Shown here in pieces: positions 32,681 through 43,740 of a stretch of 64,000 nt of DNA. Where the stretch lies: the NCBI GenBank assembly GCA_030710515.1, contig JALBCR010002238.1, positions 747,501-811,500 of the forward strand. Direction: 5' to 3'. Each line of letters begins with the position of its first letter. Position 1 is the first letter of the stretch. The position numbers and the translations under genes are program-made. The notes beneath the pieces are model-generated. The model was not told where the DNA came from, did no database searches, and saw only the letters and a program-made list of their open reading frames with translations. This DNA is from Abscondita cerata. Lineage: Eukaryota > Arthropoda > Insecta > Coleoptera > Lampyridae.

Positions 32681-34932
32681 GACACTGGCGAATTCTCCAG
32701 AATTTGCCTTAAATTTAAGTTGTGGCGAATACGAAATTTGTGTAACCAACCAAGAGAAGCTTTGAAGTTTTAAAATTCGAAACTGTTGACTATTTCTCTG
32801 GTTTTGGATTGGACAAAAGGGCCAGATACAAGAATTGATTTACTTCGGGCTTTAAGAAACGATTCGTAGCATAGAGAATCAAAAACTCAACCCTTCCGGT
32901 TTTAAAAAACTTCTTTTTTCGCTTTTCATTTGTGTTCGTTTGCCCCTGTCAAATCAATTCCTCATGTTTTTTCTTTTAGAAACACCTCAATTACGTCGAT
33001 CGTTTGCTTTAACGTTAACATGCACTTTTTTGGTGCCATGGCTGCTAGTAGACTGAATTGTGTTCTCAAAATTATATATCATACCCAACAAAACACAAGT
33101 CAGCAAATACCGAAGCAAACACGTTAAAGTATAAGATTTCGATTACAGGCGAACGATGCTTCTAAGTTAAAGAAATGTTTCCGGGTATGAAACAAATATT
33201 TTGCAAGATGAACTTAACGACTTGTCCTTGCCCCTTAATTGGCTTATAAGAGAAAATTTTACGTAATACTTTAATAGGAAAACGTTGGTTTCTCAAAATT
33301 TGTCCGGTTATGGGAAGTGTCCGCTTATAAGTGTTCGTAAGGGGAGATTTTACTGTATTTTCAAAATTTTGTTTTAACACTGAGTTCTCAAGAAATGACG
33401 ATATTTCTATTATTAATAAATTGAAACTTTAACGTAGATAACCACGCCTTGCAAATTAATCCTTAACGTTAATTTAATCGATAACTATTACAGGTTCTAA
33501 ACCCAGAAGCCAACGTGTCTAATTAAAATCATCTATAAGCCGCTTATTTTAAATATAACACCCTGTATTTTATCATGCTTTTTGGTGTATTTGTTTTATT
33601 CAAATTCGTTTAGTATTGGCATTATCCTATTCCTAAATGTAACCATTTTAGGAATATTTAGTATTTGTGTAATTATGATTTTACTGCAATAAATTAAATT
33701 AAGTTGGCCGGTTGCTTGCAAAGAATTGTTTAATTATAGTTCGTTTTTTGACGTTGACGTTTTTATTAGTACAGCGTAAACAGTAAATTTATTAATTTTT
33801 TTAGTTTTGCAGGAAATTGCATAGACAACATTGTGCATGTAAAATCTATTATCCAGCGGGCGAACGAACACCCAGTATATTGAAAGCTGCCGGCAACTTA
33901 ACCAAAGTAATTTACTTATACCAACTTACATGTTTATTAATAAGTTGGTTGCGATAACTAACACCACCTCGTGCTACCGTAACACATCTAAATAGTAATT
34001 TACTAAAGAGTTCCAAAAAGATACAACAGCTGTCGAGTAATTTCCGAGTCATCTAACTCTGACTTTTAATTTATTTATGCCTTCTACTCTCAATTAGTAA
34101 TATCCTTTTTAAGAAAGTATGTAACTGCAACCACCCAATTACGTGACACTAGTCAACTACAGTGTTGAGCTGATAAAAACTGATGAACTTTTTTGTACTT
34201 TTCCAGTCTCCAAAGACACCAAGAAGCAATTGTTATTATTGAAATTTAATTGCAATAATTCGTATGAAATATACAAATTAATTTTAATAATTTAAAAAAA
34301 GGTGCGCTACGGTTAACCGTTATATCACCGACTTCTTTAATTTTTTTGTAATATTGATCATTTGATTAATTTTTCTTTGTATAAAAAATCAAATAATAAA
34401 TTACTCATCATAAAATTTGACCGCACTGAATTAATTATTATTTTAACAGCGAACAAATTTTGAATGTTATTTGAAAGAATTTAGTCCGTTAAAGATTCAT
34501 GTTCGTTAATGAACAGAAAGGATTTGCATAATTTAAACGCTTCAAGATCAAACTCTTCGGTTTTCTGATTATCTTATTTATTTACTATCACAATATTATG
34601 TTTGTTAATTACTACAAGATTATATTTATCAGAGACGCCCGTGTTTTTATTAACACATGAAAACCTTAATTACGAAAATCTAATCCTTTAACCAGAAATA
34701 AACAGAAGAAACAAAGTTCATTTGTATGTATCTGTTTTAAAGTTAATTAATGGTTGACAAACCAGACGTGACATCGTTGCAAATACTTAATTATGTAGTC
34801 CGATTTACACCTTATTATAAAACATTGAAATCGATGGTTGCAAATGTAACTAAAGTAACTTAACGATGTTCTGCATGGAAATGTTTCGATCGGACAAATT
34901 TATTATTTAATCATCATTTTATACAGGATGTC
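32681..34932. other. Unassigned; possible pogo-like terminal repeat at about 33320-33358
   Basis: No gene found. GTCCGCTTATAAGTGTTCGT...GGGGAGATTTTACTGTA at 33320-33358 reads, on the other strand, TACAGTAAAATCTCCCC..., resembling the CAGTAAAACCTC ends of pogo-like elements. The partner end is not seen. TAACACCCTGTATTTTA at about 33558 is another ACAGGGTGTTA-type tip. Confidence 0.3.
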
Positions 34933-35558
34933 GACCGACAATGCTCTATCGGAGAGAGGTCTCGTAAATTAGTGAATTTTGATATAGGAACATGAACCCT
35001 TAAACGGCTTAGTTGCTGAGATACAGGGTGTTGAAAGTTTAAAATAAAAATTAAAAATTTGCAATAAATCAAAAATACCTTTAATTTTTTCAAATTTCGT
35101 GACTAATATGCTCTTCAACAAAGTCATATTTTGACATAAACTAACTTTTCAAAAATTTAACCAGTGACACGCTATAAGGGTTAGTGATAACTTTTATCCT
35201 CCTATTTTTTACGCCACTGGAGCAAGTAATTAAAAAAAATTTTTTTTTTTAATTCTTTATTCATTTTTAGTCGAAAAAGTGATAACATTACATGGTGCTA
35301 AAATTAACGGTCTTGAAGACATTTAGTTCCTAAGCAAACGTCTGCAAGTACTGACATATTCCAAATTATTATGTGCAGTGCAATTTGCCTGTCGGCGTTG
35401 TGCTAAACAATTTGCTTCAATTTATACTATTAATTCAATTGTGAAAAAAGGTTAAGCGTAAATTGTATATCTCAGCTACTAAGCCGTTTAAGGATTTATG
35501 TTCCTATATGAAAATTCACCAATTTACAAGACCTCTCTGAGGTAGAGCGTTGTCGGTC
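34933..35558. mobile_element. 626 bp foldback element with 92 bp arms
   Basis: GACCGACAATGCTCTATCGG at 34933 pairs with the complement ending at 35558 (...GAGCGTTGTCGGTC). The arms continue through GAGAGGTCTCGTAAATTAGT, TAGGAACATGAA and TTAAACGGCTTAGTTGCTGA with about one mismatch in ten. Just outside the left arm is TATACAGGATGTC, and just inside is ATACAGGGTGTTGAAAG, the tip motif shared by other long-TIR elements here. The non-coding interior is AT-rich. Confidence 0.85.
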
Positions 35559-35695
35559 AAATAAAGCAACACCATGTAGAAAACCATTGAATATAAAAAT
35601 AATTAATGTTTGCAATAAAACTAATCATAATGAATAACACTTCAATTGCTTTCTTCAGTTAGGAGGAGCAATGAAAAACAGTCATTTTTTGTTTT

Positions 35696-35742
35696 TTGGC
35701 AACGTTTCGTGTCTCACTGGTGAACACTTCATCAGGTCACTT
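35696..35742 (-). ncRNA. Candidate hammerhead-like ribozyme motif
   Basis: The minus strand reads CTGATGAAGTGTTCACCAGT then GAGACACGAAACGTTGCC. CTGATGA and GAAAC are the two invariant core boxes of hammerhead ribozymes in the correct order. Between them GTGTTC and GAGACAC can pair as stem II (with a G-U and a bulge, and one extra A after the first box). Penelope-like retroelements carry such minimal motifs in their pseudo-LTRs. Stem I is not convincing and stem III would be minimal (AC-GT), so activity is doubtful without dimerisation. Confidence 0.35.
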
Positions 35743-36227
35743 TAATAAAAGAAGAACAACACGTTAAAGTACATCAGGTATACGAATTAACAAAAACTGT
35801 CAATCCAGTAGCAATAATATAAAAACATAAAATTACAAACAAAAAACAAAAATTAATAAAAAATAAAAATATCACACTCGTTAATAATACTGATTAGCTA
35901 CATATAACCTTAGTTATTACCACGCACATTTTATAACTAAAGAATTTATTTATTTTAATTTGATACTACTTACATATCACTGCGAATAACAGTAAAAACA
36001 ACACTGAACATTCAATTTTAAATAATTACAAACATTAAGTAGGTACTTTGCCAAACTGATACTCAACTCCACCACCAACATCTACAACGCATCTAATTCT
36101 CGACTTCTCGGAAATCAAAGTAAAGTAAACAACATGCGTCTTTTATTTCTGACCTGCTTGAAGGATGTATAAATTAAGAAGCGTAACTTAATGTGCTGTG
36201 TAAAAATCTCTGAAAAACTTACGGCAG
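35743..36227. other. No recognisable gene
   Basis: AT-rich. It may include the body and tail of the minus-strand SINE at 36228-36322, whose 3' limit I cannot fix. Confidence 0.35.
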
Positions 36228-36322
36228 ACCAGAAGACTCTTGCGGGAATCGAACCAGAGTTTTTACAATAGCAAATGAATCTGATAGGGGATTATACCAC
36301 TTGGCACTTTTCGGAAGTTATC
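36228..36322 (-). repeat. tRNA-derived SINE head with A and B boxes
   Basis: Minus strand: TGCCAAGTGGT (A box, 36306-36296) followed after about 40 bases by GGTTCGATTCC (B box, 36255-36245), the exact consensus for the internal RNA polymerase III promoter. It lacks a foldable acceptor stem, so it is a SINE head or tRNA pseudogene and not a working tRNA. Downstream sequence (TCTTCTGGTCTGCCG...) is the probable SINE body. Confidence 0.6.
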
Positions 36323-36980
36323 TTCAAACAATCAAATTGTCGTCTATGATATCAACAGTAAACACATCATCTGCAGACTTTACTTTAAACAGTATTTGTC
36401 AATAACTACTAATTAGAAAGGTTTTAAATCCTAAAACCGCACAAGTTTGGGTGTTATTTAACAACCGGCCAAAGAAGATCCACAAGAGTACGGGCTTGCA
36501 CAACATAACGGAAACTGATAACGTTCAAATAATATGTTCGAAGAAGATGACACTATTGAATGTCATACACTGGGTACGGTAAGGTGGGAGTACGGTACTT
36601 GTAAATTTTGAAGACTGTCGTTATAGCGAGAAAGAGTTTCCATTGAAATAATGAGTTTCTGAATTAAGAAACTGTGATCGAATTTTCTATTGCGAAAGAG
36701 ATAGAGAAAGAAAGAGAAAATGTGATTCAATTAATGAAAACATGAAGACAGTGTGATAAAATTGGAAGCGAATGACCTAAAAACATAATTTGAAAAAATA
36801 ATGGTTTATTTTCAGAAAAATAATATAAAATCTTAATGACGACAAGGAAGCGTGCCATGATTGATGAACTTACATCATGAAAGCGAATAAAAAAACATGT
36901 TAGTAAAAAAAATAATAGTCAGATTCAACGTGTTGGATGGATAAAGATATTTCAAATTAATGATATATTAATATATTAGA
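36323..36980. other. No recognisable feature
   Basis: AT-rich with a purine run GAGATAGAGAAAGAAAGAG at about 36697-36717. Confidence 0.4.
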
Positions 36981-37038
36981 AGCTTAAGTGATGATTTTTG
37001 TGCTGAGAATTTTAAAAGCACAAAAAGTCACTTAAGCT
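36981..37038. repeat. Strong 58 nt hairpin (AGCTTAAGTGA...)
   Basis: AGCTTAAGTGATGATTTTTG then TGCT pairs with AGCACAAAAAGTCACTTAAGCT, with only a small asymmetric bulge, around a 12 nt loop. It is precursor-miRNA-sized but could equally be a MITE remnant. Confidence 0.6.
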
Positions 37039-37237
37039 CCGCATAAAATATACTATTTTTTTATCAAACGCAAGGAGAAATAAACAAAAACAGCCAAATA
37101 AACGGTAAGGAATTTTTGTACAACAAGTCCCGTTTGCTTTGTAATAATTGTATATTCAACTTGTAATTAAATTGTAACTAAAATATCTAAATAATACTTT
37201 TAAATAAAATTATTGTTTATATTGGTGCAATTTATGT

Positions 37238-37290
37238 GTCGACGGCGTTTAAGAACTTAACCGGTCCTTAAGTACTTAAGCGCCGCCGAC
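37238..37290. repeat. GC-capped hairpin (GTCGACGGCGTTTAAG...)
   Basis: GTCGACGGCGTTTAAGAACT pairs with AGTACTTAAGCGCCGCCGAC around a CCGGTCC-type loop, with a few mismatches. It lies 200 bp from the hairpin at 36981, and both contain CTTAAG in their stems. Confidence 0.6.
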
Positions 37291-37748
37291 AGTGTCATGG
37301 CAATGAAGTGAGACTTTAGCATTATCTAGCATTATCAGCTCGGCCATGTAATGGCACACTTAACTGACGTTTAAAGAAAAAAAATTATCTTCTTATACTT
37401 CTTGTTTTTCTCAATAAAGTATAGTTTAGTATATGTACACCGTGGCCCACGTAAGGCGGCCATTAGACCTTTATGGAGATTCAATCAATTTAATATTTTG
37501 AAAACTTATACATTTACATAAAAAAACATGCTCTTTCAAATAAAAATAATATGGTTATCATTTAGCTAATTTAAACAAAACACTCTATAACTGGTGTCCA
37601 CTCTCAAAGGCGAACATAGGCAATTAGCAAGTATATTCAATTTTCAGTTAGGTTTTTTAACATTAATTCTATTTATAATAAAATGACAAGTAACCAGCAA
37701 GTAATAAAAATATTTTTTATTTAAAATTTGAAAAACAAGCACACCAAA
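37291..37748. other. Probable 3' flank of the transposase relic
   Basis: AT-rich. A GCCCACGTAAGGCGGCC string at 37446-37462 could be part of an element end, but no inverted partner was seen. Confidence 0.3.
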
Positions 37749-38530
37749 TTATAATAAATATTCAAATAATCCCCCGTTTTCAGCTAAGCAATACCCTAGT
37801 ATGTTGTAGAAACAATTTCTCATGTTAGCTAACTGTCTGTCAGTAATTAATGCTCATTCCGCAACGATTGCTTTTCTCAAAGAATTAATATCTGGGTGGC
37901 GTCTTTTATAAATCTTATTTTTAAAGTATCCCCGCAAGAAGAAGTCGCAAAATGCTAAATCAGGAGATCTTGATGGCCAATTTATAGCACTAATGATTTA
38001 GAAATAAATAGTCTAAAAAAATTTAAACATGTAAACCAAAATACGCGGAACAGTCATCTTGTTGGAACCAGATCTCCTGATTTTCTCGAAAAGATCTAAA
38101 TACTTTTCAGAATTTTAATTTCCTTCAATTTCAAATGGGCCGATAAAATTATTTTTTGGGGTTACTCAGTTCTTGTGGAAATATTAACATTCGGGTTTTC
38201 CTGGACCCAATATCGCGTGTTTTGCACATTTGGTTCGTGATTTAAAGTAAAAGTAGCTTCGTCGGTGAAACACACTGACTACAAAAATCGGTGATCATTG
38301 TTTGCGCGCTCTTGTATTTCATAGTAAAACGCATTTCTACTTTCTTCGTCTACACCAAAAATTTCTTGGTGGCATTGTGGCTTATAGGGATAATATTTAT
38401 GCTTTTTTAATATATTCTATACTTGCGACTTGCACACACAAACTTCATTAGAAATTTGCCGCAAACTGTAATATGTTCTTCTGTGCGGTGAACAATTCGT
38501 CAATTACCTGTGATATGATTGTTATTTTAG
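37749..38530 (-). pseudogene. DDE transposase relic of the insect Tc1/mariner-like group
   Basis: Minus-strand translation gives, in order: PYKPQCHQEIFGVDEESRNA (about 38390-38330); CFTDEATFTLNHEPNVQN then TRYWVQENPNV (about 38275-38190), the first catalytic Asp block; NNFIGPFEIEGN (about 38150). Then comes FQQDDCSAYF-like sequence with the second Asp (about 38080), INWPSRSPDLAFCDFFLRGY (about 37990-37935; third catalytic Asp), FKNKIYKRRHPDINSLRKAI, and an end FEYLL at 37766-37752 followed by a stop. All three catalytic regions are recognisable but frameshifts and stops break it. TIRs were not identified with confidence. Confidence 0.85.
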
Positions 38531-40237
38531 AACATTTTATTTTGTTCAAAACATTATTACATACTACCTCTCTTTTCCGATTCTTGTAAAATGTTTGCAT
38601 ATCTTTTAAATTTTTCTACATATTTTTTAGTAGTACTGATAGATGGTATTGTAGTATTAAAGTTAACGGCAAACAATCTCGAACTCTCCTGAAACTAGCG
38701 CCACTATAAAAAGATTTTCACCATAAAACCTTTTCTTCGTTGGTATAATTATTCATTATAACATAAATAAACTTTTCCGTCGACCTCATTATTAAATTGA
38801 GTTTTACGTACTCCTGAATAATCATAAAGTAACACTTTTTAACTGTAATACTTTTCGTCCGCAAACATCTGTCAATGTCAATTATTATTTTATGTCAAAT
38901 TAAATAAAGTCGAAGTAACCAGTATGAAAACCCATTTTTAAGAAAGGATGAATTTAGTGACTACATAGGATATTACAGTACTTTAAGTACATACTGAAAC
39001 ATTTTAGATACTGCAGAATATTGTTTGTTTACTTCCATTTATAACCTCAATTTCTCAATCCCACACAACTTTGAACAAAAACAATTTGTTGTTCAAATTA
39101 CAAGTAAATGATTTTAAGTGCTTTGAAATGCTATTAATAAATTGTTTATAGTTTCTACAATGTGCGAAGCATATAGAAGAGCCTGGTTGTAATCTCACAA
39201 TACTCGATACATTGTTTTCAATATGTAACACTTTAACTTCTTTAAAGTTATTCATTTATAAGGTAAGACAGAATTCATACGACTTGAGATTGCTTTAGAC
39301 AATTTTATTAGGTAACATTTTGATACAGAAGCGGAGTTCCGATACAAAATTTTCACGATCATAAAATACAAAACTTACAGTAGAAGTGACTTAATTATGG
39401 GTACCTTTCTATTACTGTATTTGATTGAAGTAAATAAGTAATAATGCTAATGGAAAACACAAGAACAGTAATTACTTGTGAAAAATCATTTGAATATTGA
39501 TTCTGTCGCAGGAAAAAACAAAATTAGGTTCATATAAGCCATCAACATTACTGGGTTCAAGATTTACTCGTACACAAAAACAAGGTGATTTCATAGTTTT
39601 CAATAAGCTGAAAGAAGATTATTACATTTTTGAAACATTTTCGGAGTGAATCAAAACTACGTTTGCATAATTTCTTACGGTCAGGCAATATTTTTATTGA
39701 ATATAAAATGATTATAAGTCTGACCACGCTGCAAACTCAGTCTTATAACTATTATATGTCCAATTAGTAAGAATCGACTATAATGTGTTTAATAGGAGAA
39801 ACTTCATTACATCTTTGATCATAAACAATTAAAGAAATGCATTAATTTTGAGGGTAGGCTTCCAACTATAACTACATTTTTAAATATACTTCAAAATAAC
39901 ACTACCTAAATGTAATTTTTATTATTTTAATAAATTATAAAAAAGTACATGTTTTACCTATTACCTATCATAATCAAGTGCTCTTATAAAATTATGTGAT
40001 TGTTGTAAACAAATGCTTTATCGGTACAATATTCGAACGCGGAAAGCTTTTATTTCCTTTAATAAATTTTGACACAAATGTTACAATACTGAACGGTGAA
40101 GTGAACATTAGGTACAGTAAAATCAGAACAAACGTAAAATTTTTGTTTAAAATTACTAAACATTTTGTTTTCAGTAAACGGTAATCAATAGAAAATTAAT
40201 TAATTTAAGGTCAACGGAAAAAATTAATATGTACCTC
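38531..40237. other. No recognisable gene
   Basis: AT-rich. The minus frame 39055-39255 has no domain I can name. The beginning (38531-38950) may still be the 5' part of the transposon relic. Confidence 0.4.
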
Positions 40238-40334
40238 GAAAAAAGTGCTTTTAATAACCTCGCCTGTTTGGTTGCCTCGGCTAACGCCTCGGCCAGCAAA
40301 TTCAGTCTCGTACATAAAAGTGCACTTTTTTGTC
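40238..40334. mobile_element. Small hairpin element, copy 1 (core CGGCTAACGCCTCGG)
   Basis: Arms GAAAAAAGTGCTTTTAAT and ATAAAAGTGCACTTTTTTGTC are inverted repeats. Between them is the GC-rich core GCCTCGGCTAACGCCTCG GCCAGCA (40274-40298). The same core in reverse orientation sits inside the hairpin at 40859-40934, whose arms are completely different. Confidence 0.6.
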
Positions 40335-40858
40335 CTTGTTACATAAATAACTATTTATACGCGGTTTAACGTCAAAGTCTAATTGACACAAAAACAATAC
40401 GACAAACATTTGTTGTCAAATTTTAAAATCAAGGCTAATGCTATTTAAATATCTCATAGTTTTAGTTATTGTTTAAAATAATAAACTGTACTTTTAGTCT
40501 TGTTAGTAGTATTATTTGAATCGCAATAATTTTCTCTTTCTATTGACACTATTACCTTTTCTGTAAGTGAAATTGGTGAGCAACAATTAGCAAAAACGTT
40601 TATTACCATGTTAGATTACTATATTCGACTTTGAGAACAAACTCCCGGTATATTATTTAAATTCTACATTTAGCATAAAATTCTGTAAACAATGATACCA
40701 TATTAGCCTATTCTAAGTGTCACTGCTTTCGCATTATTCAATGTTTTCTAAATTTTTAGTCGCCTGTAGACTATTTTTTAATGTCGCCTATCTAAGGTAA
40801 TATTTTAATCAGATAGTTGTACTTTTAATAATAGTAGATTATTTTACTAGGAGTTAAT

Positions 40859-40934
40859 CAATATAATTGTTGAGCTTAAAAGTCTGCTGGCGAGGCGTTA
40901 GCCGAGACAGCAAATTAAGCGAAACAATTATATT
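40859..40934. mobile_element. Small hairpin element, copy 2 (core CGAGGCGTTAGCCGAG)
   Basis: Arms CAATATAATTGTTGAGCTTA and TTAAGCGAAACAATTATATT are inverted repeats. The core TGCTGGCGAGGCGTTAGCCG AGACA (40885-40909) is the reverse complement of the core in copy 1 with one missing base. Arms differ from copy 1 but remain self-complementary. Confidence 0.6.
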
Positions 40935-41052
40935 TTTTAACTCAAGTGAAATATATTATTTTTCTTCAAGCGTTTATTGCTAGTTTTCATGTGTTATTTT
41001 CAAATTTTTGAGATTCTCGAGTGTTATAGTGACGTTTTATTCTCGACGAATT

Positions 41053-41106
41053 AAGTTGGTACTTTACTGTTACATTCATAATATGACATAACCGAGGTAC
41101 CAACTT
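41053..41106. repeat. Hairpin with 10 bp stem AAGTTGGTAC
   Basis: AAGTTGGTAC at 41053-41062 is perfectly inverted at 41097-41106 around a 34 nt loop. There is no further context. Confidence 0.45.
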
Positions 41107-41495
41107 CTAAATAATGTGAAACAAAATAAGTGTTTTGCTTTTAATGTCAGACGAAGAGTTTTTCTATTTCGCAATTTCTATAGCTTTGTTTCCGTATTGT
41201 CCACGATACGAAATAAGCTCTTTCCGTACTGTTTTAAGGATTTTATAAATTTTAGTGTATAACCGTTGGTATAACCAAAATTTAGTAATTCAAGAAATTT
41301 GACGTTTTGTTTGGTTAACTTTTATTTAGTTGATTTTAATATTTAAAGAAAATTTAATGTTGATTTAAGAAACAGAACTTTAACAAACAATATTTGTAAC
41401 TAACTTTATCCATTAATAGTACAATTGATTGTAAATTTTAATTGTAACAGTGCAATTGTCACCTGTAGAAATAGGCACACCTGGTAGTGACTGCA
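41107..41495. other. No recognisable feature
   Basis: AT-rich 3' flank of the recombinase relic. Confidence 0.4.
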
Positions 41496-42480
41496 TTACG
41501 CTTGTGTGTTCACGTCTGTTGTTATACTACTAATTGTACTTTTCTTAGTGTCACTATGTGTCGAGTTGCCTGAAGTTGAAGGTTTATTGGTGTGATGTTC
41601 GTGCGACAGGATCTGTGCGACTTCAAGTTTTTTCTTAATGGAAGCATCAATATAGCCCTCAGCAACTGCGAGGACTTCCAACCTCCTGCTTTTTAATAGT
41701 TATTAAGTCGCCACCACGGTTTGCTAATTCAGATACCGAACTGCGCCTAAAGCAGTGCCCGGTGTATTCTTCTTCAGGATTGGATAAGTTACGATAGGTA
41801 GCAATGCTTTTTGACATTTGACCTATTTTATTTATACCTATAGGAATGGCGCTACATTTTCCGTCGTGATATGTAAGAAAATACCGCTGGTGTGGTGTAT
41901 GTGAAAGGCGAGGGTTATAATATTTTTTAATTAAATTTATCCATGTAGGTTCTGTTATTGCAAACACACGTGCGACATTATTTTTCGTTTTAGGGATAGA
42001 TACAATTACTGAATCCATTCTAAACTCAATGTCGTTGATGCTCATATGAGTTAGTTCTTTCGTCTACAAGCTCCGAATACCATGATTAAACATTCTAAAA
42101 GTAAGTACATGTTGTATATCAATAGAGTTAAACAAATTTCAATTATTGTTACTTTATTATTAGGCATTCATTGCTTCATCCAAGGTAACGATCATCGCTT
42201 GCTTCAACAAGAAACTTTTCGATATGTTTGAGTTGAAGGGTCTTGGATTTTTTTGGTACATAATTTTCGGAATTTCGTTTCAAAAAAACAGTTACTTTCA
42301 GAAATTTTGAAATATCAATATTTTTGTTTATATTTAGACAAGTTTTCAGCATCGAGTAATTGGACCACATTGTGGAAGACTTCTTAGAATGCTTCATATT
42401 CTCAAAGTACGCCAATACCACATTTCAGTAATCGAGTATACTTTGTTTTGATCGCACCAAGTAATAAAGTTTGAGTATTC
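41496..42480 (-). pseudogene. Crypton-like tyrosine recombinase relic
   Basis: Minus-strand frames in order: FITWCDQNKVYSITEM (about 42470-42425), then 42421-42176 (LAYFENMKHSKKSSTMWSNY, NIDISKFLK, KKSKTLQL), the core-binding domain of eukaryotic tyrosine recombinases of the Crypton type. About 130 bp with an intron-like end (CTTTTAG) follows. Then comes FGACRRK (about 42085; first catalytic Arg), 42045-41659 (MSINDIEFRMDSVIVSIPKT, GHCFRRSSVSELANRGGD with the H-x-x-R pair). After a frameshift, LAVAEGYIDASIKKK (about 41670-41625) holds the nucleophilic Tyr. All catalytic residues survive but at least two frameshifts separate them. The N-terminal side is lost near the LINE tail at 42531. Domesticated Crypton genes exist in animals; this copy is broken. 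Confidence 0.82.
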
Positions 42481-42530
42481 TTTTTTCATGTTTATGTCGT
42501 GACTTTTGGCATTAAACTATGTAATGCGTT

Positions 42531-42555
42531 TATTTATTTATTTATTTATTTAATA
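42531..42555. repeat. (TTTA)n tail of the minus-strand LINE
   Basis: Five to six TTTA units marking the LINE 3' end next to the recombinase relic. Confidence 0.9.
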
Positions 42556-43740
42556 TTATCCAAACGGAATACATCCTTTTCAAACAGAATGAAATAAAAA
42601 TAAAAATTGCAAGGTAAGAATAAATAATTTTTCTAACTACGCTAATAAACTAGGTATACAACTATACATAAAAAATACATCCATTTCAAAACAAAATGAA
42701 ATAACATTTGCAAGGTACCAATAATTAATATTATTTTCTTACTACGCTAATAAACTATACCACTAGAAGAGAAAAATGAACTACAGATTTTGCTCTGCTA
42801 CGAAAAACGTTAATATTTGGGTAAAACAGATCAAATTGGGGATCAGATTGTAAAACATTGACATAATGCATCATTCGTACAAGAGGAGAGTAATAGGCAC
42901 ACCAAGTATTAAAATGACCAATTCTGAACAAAACATTGTTTCTTGTATTACAATGATAACTTGAGTTCAAAAATCAAGTGATTCTACAAGAGTAGAACAT
43001 CTTATCTGCCCTTGAACCAACTTGTATATAAAAAGCAAATCGGCCATTATACGTCTATTTTCTAGTGTAGACATGTTCAAATGCATTAAAATATTGTTAG
43101 TGTTGAATGCTGGAAACCCTAACTTAAAAGATATTGCTTTTAAAAATCTATTTTGAATTTTTCAATATCGACGATCTGATACTTAATGCAAGGGGACCAT
43201 ATTTGAGAACAGTACTCTAAGGTAGAACGAACTAATGAACAAAATAGAATTTTACACACCTGAAAGATAAATCTTTACCAATTCTCAATATAAACCCCAA
43301 CATTTTCCAGGCATAGTTCACGATGTTACAAATGTGTGCACAAAAACTTAAATTGTAACTAAATGTGATTCCTAAGTCTTTAATAGTTTCTACCCTTCCA
43401 ATTAAAATATTATTAATACAATATTTAAATTCTATCGGATACTTAATTCTATAAAATGATATGACTTTGCATTTAGTAATATTCAGAAACAAATCATTTC
43501 TACCACACCAATTTTGAATTGCATTTAAATCATTTTGAATCAAAATACAGTCCTGAATATTTTTACAGTTCTAAATAACTTAAGGTCGTCCGCATACAAT
43601 AAACATTGGCAGTTAGTGATATAATCACTTATATCGTTTATAAATAGCAAAAACAGCACAGGCCCCATGTGAGATCCCTGGGGAACTCCAGGTTGTCTGC
43701 TAATTGTTTTAATTCTGGCGAAGTACTACTTATAGTTTCG
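42531..43740 (-). mobile_element. Jockey-like LINE, 5'-truncated, with (TAAA)n tail
   Basis: Minus strand begins near 43710 with GVPQGSHMGPVLFLLFINDI, then QCLLYADDLKLF (Y-A-D-D box, about 43620-43585). The 103-codon frame 43543-43232 follows (NDLNAIQNWCGRNDLFLNIT, KCKVISFYR, VETIKDLGITF, MLGFILRIGKDL), and then the C-terminal end 42970-42755 (YHCNTRNNVLFRIGHFNTWC, SPLVRMMHYVN, INVFRSRAKSV). The 3' end is TTTATTTATTTATTTATTTA on the plus strand (42531-42553), i.e. a TAAA-type tail. One frameshift lies near 43545 and others between 43232 and 42970. It is the best preserved of the jockey-like copies in the window. Confidence 0.9.
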
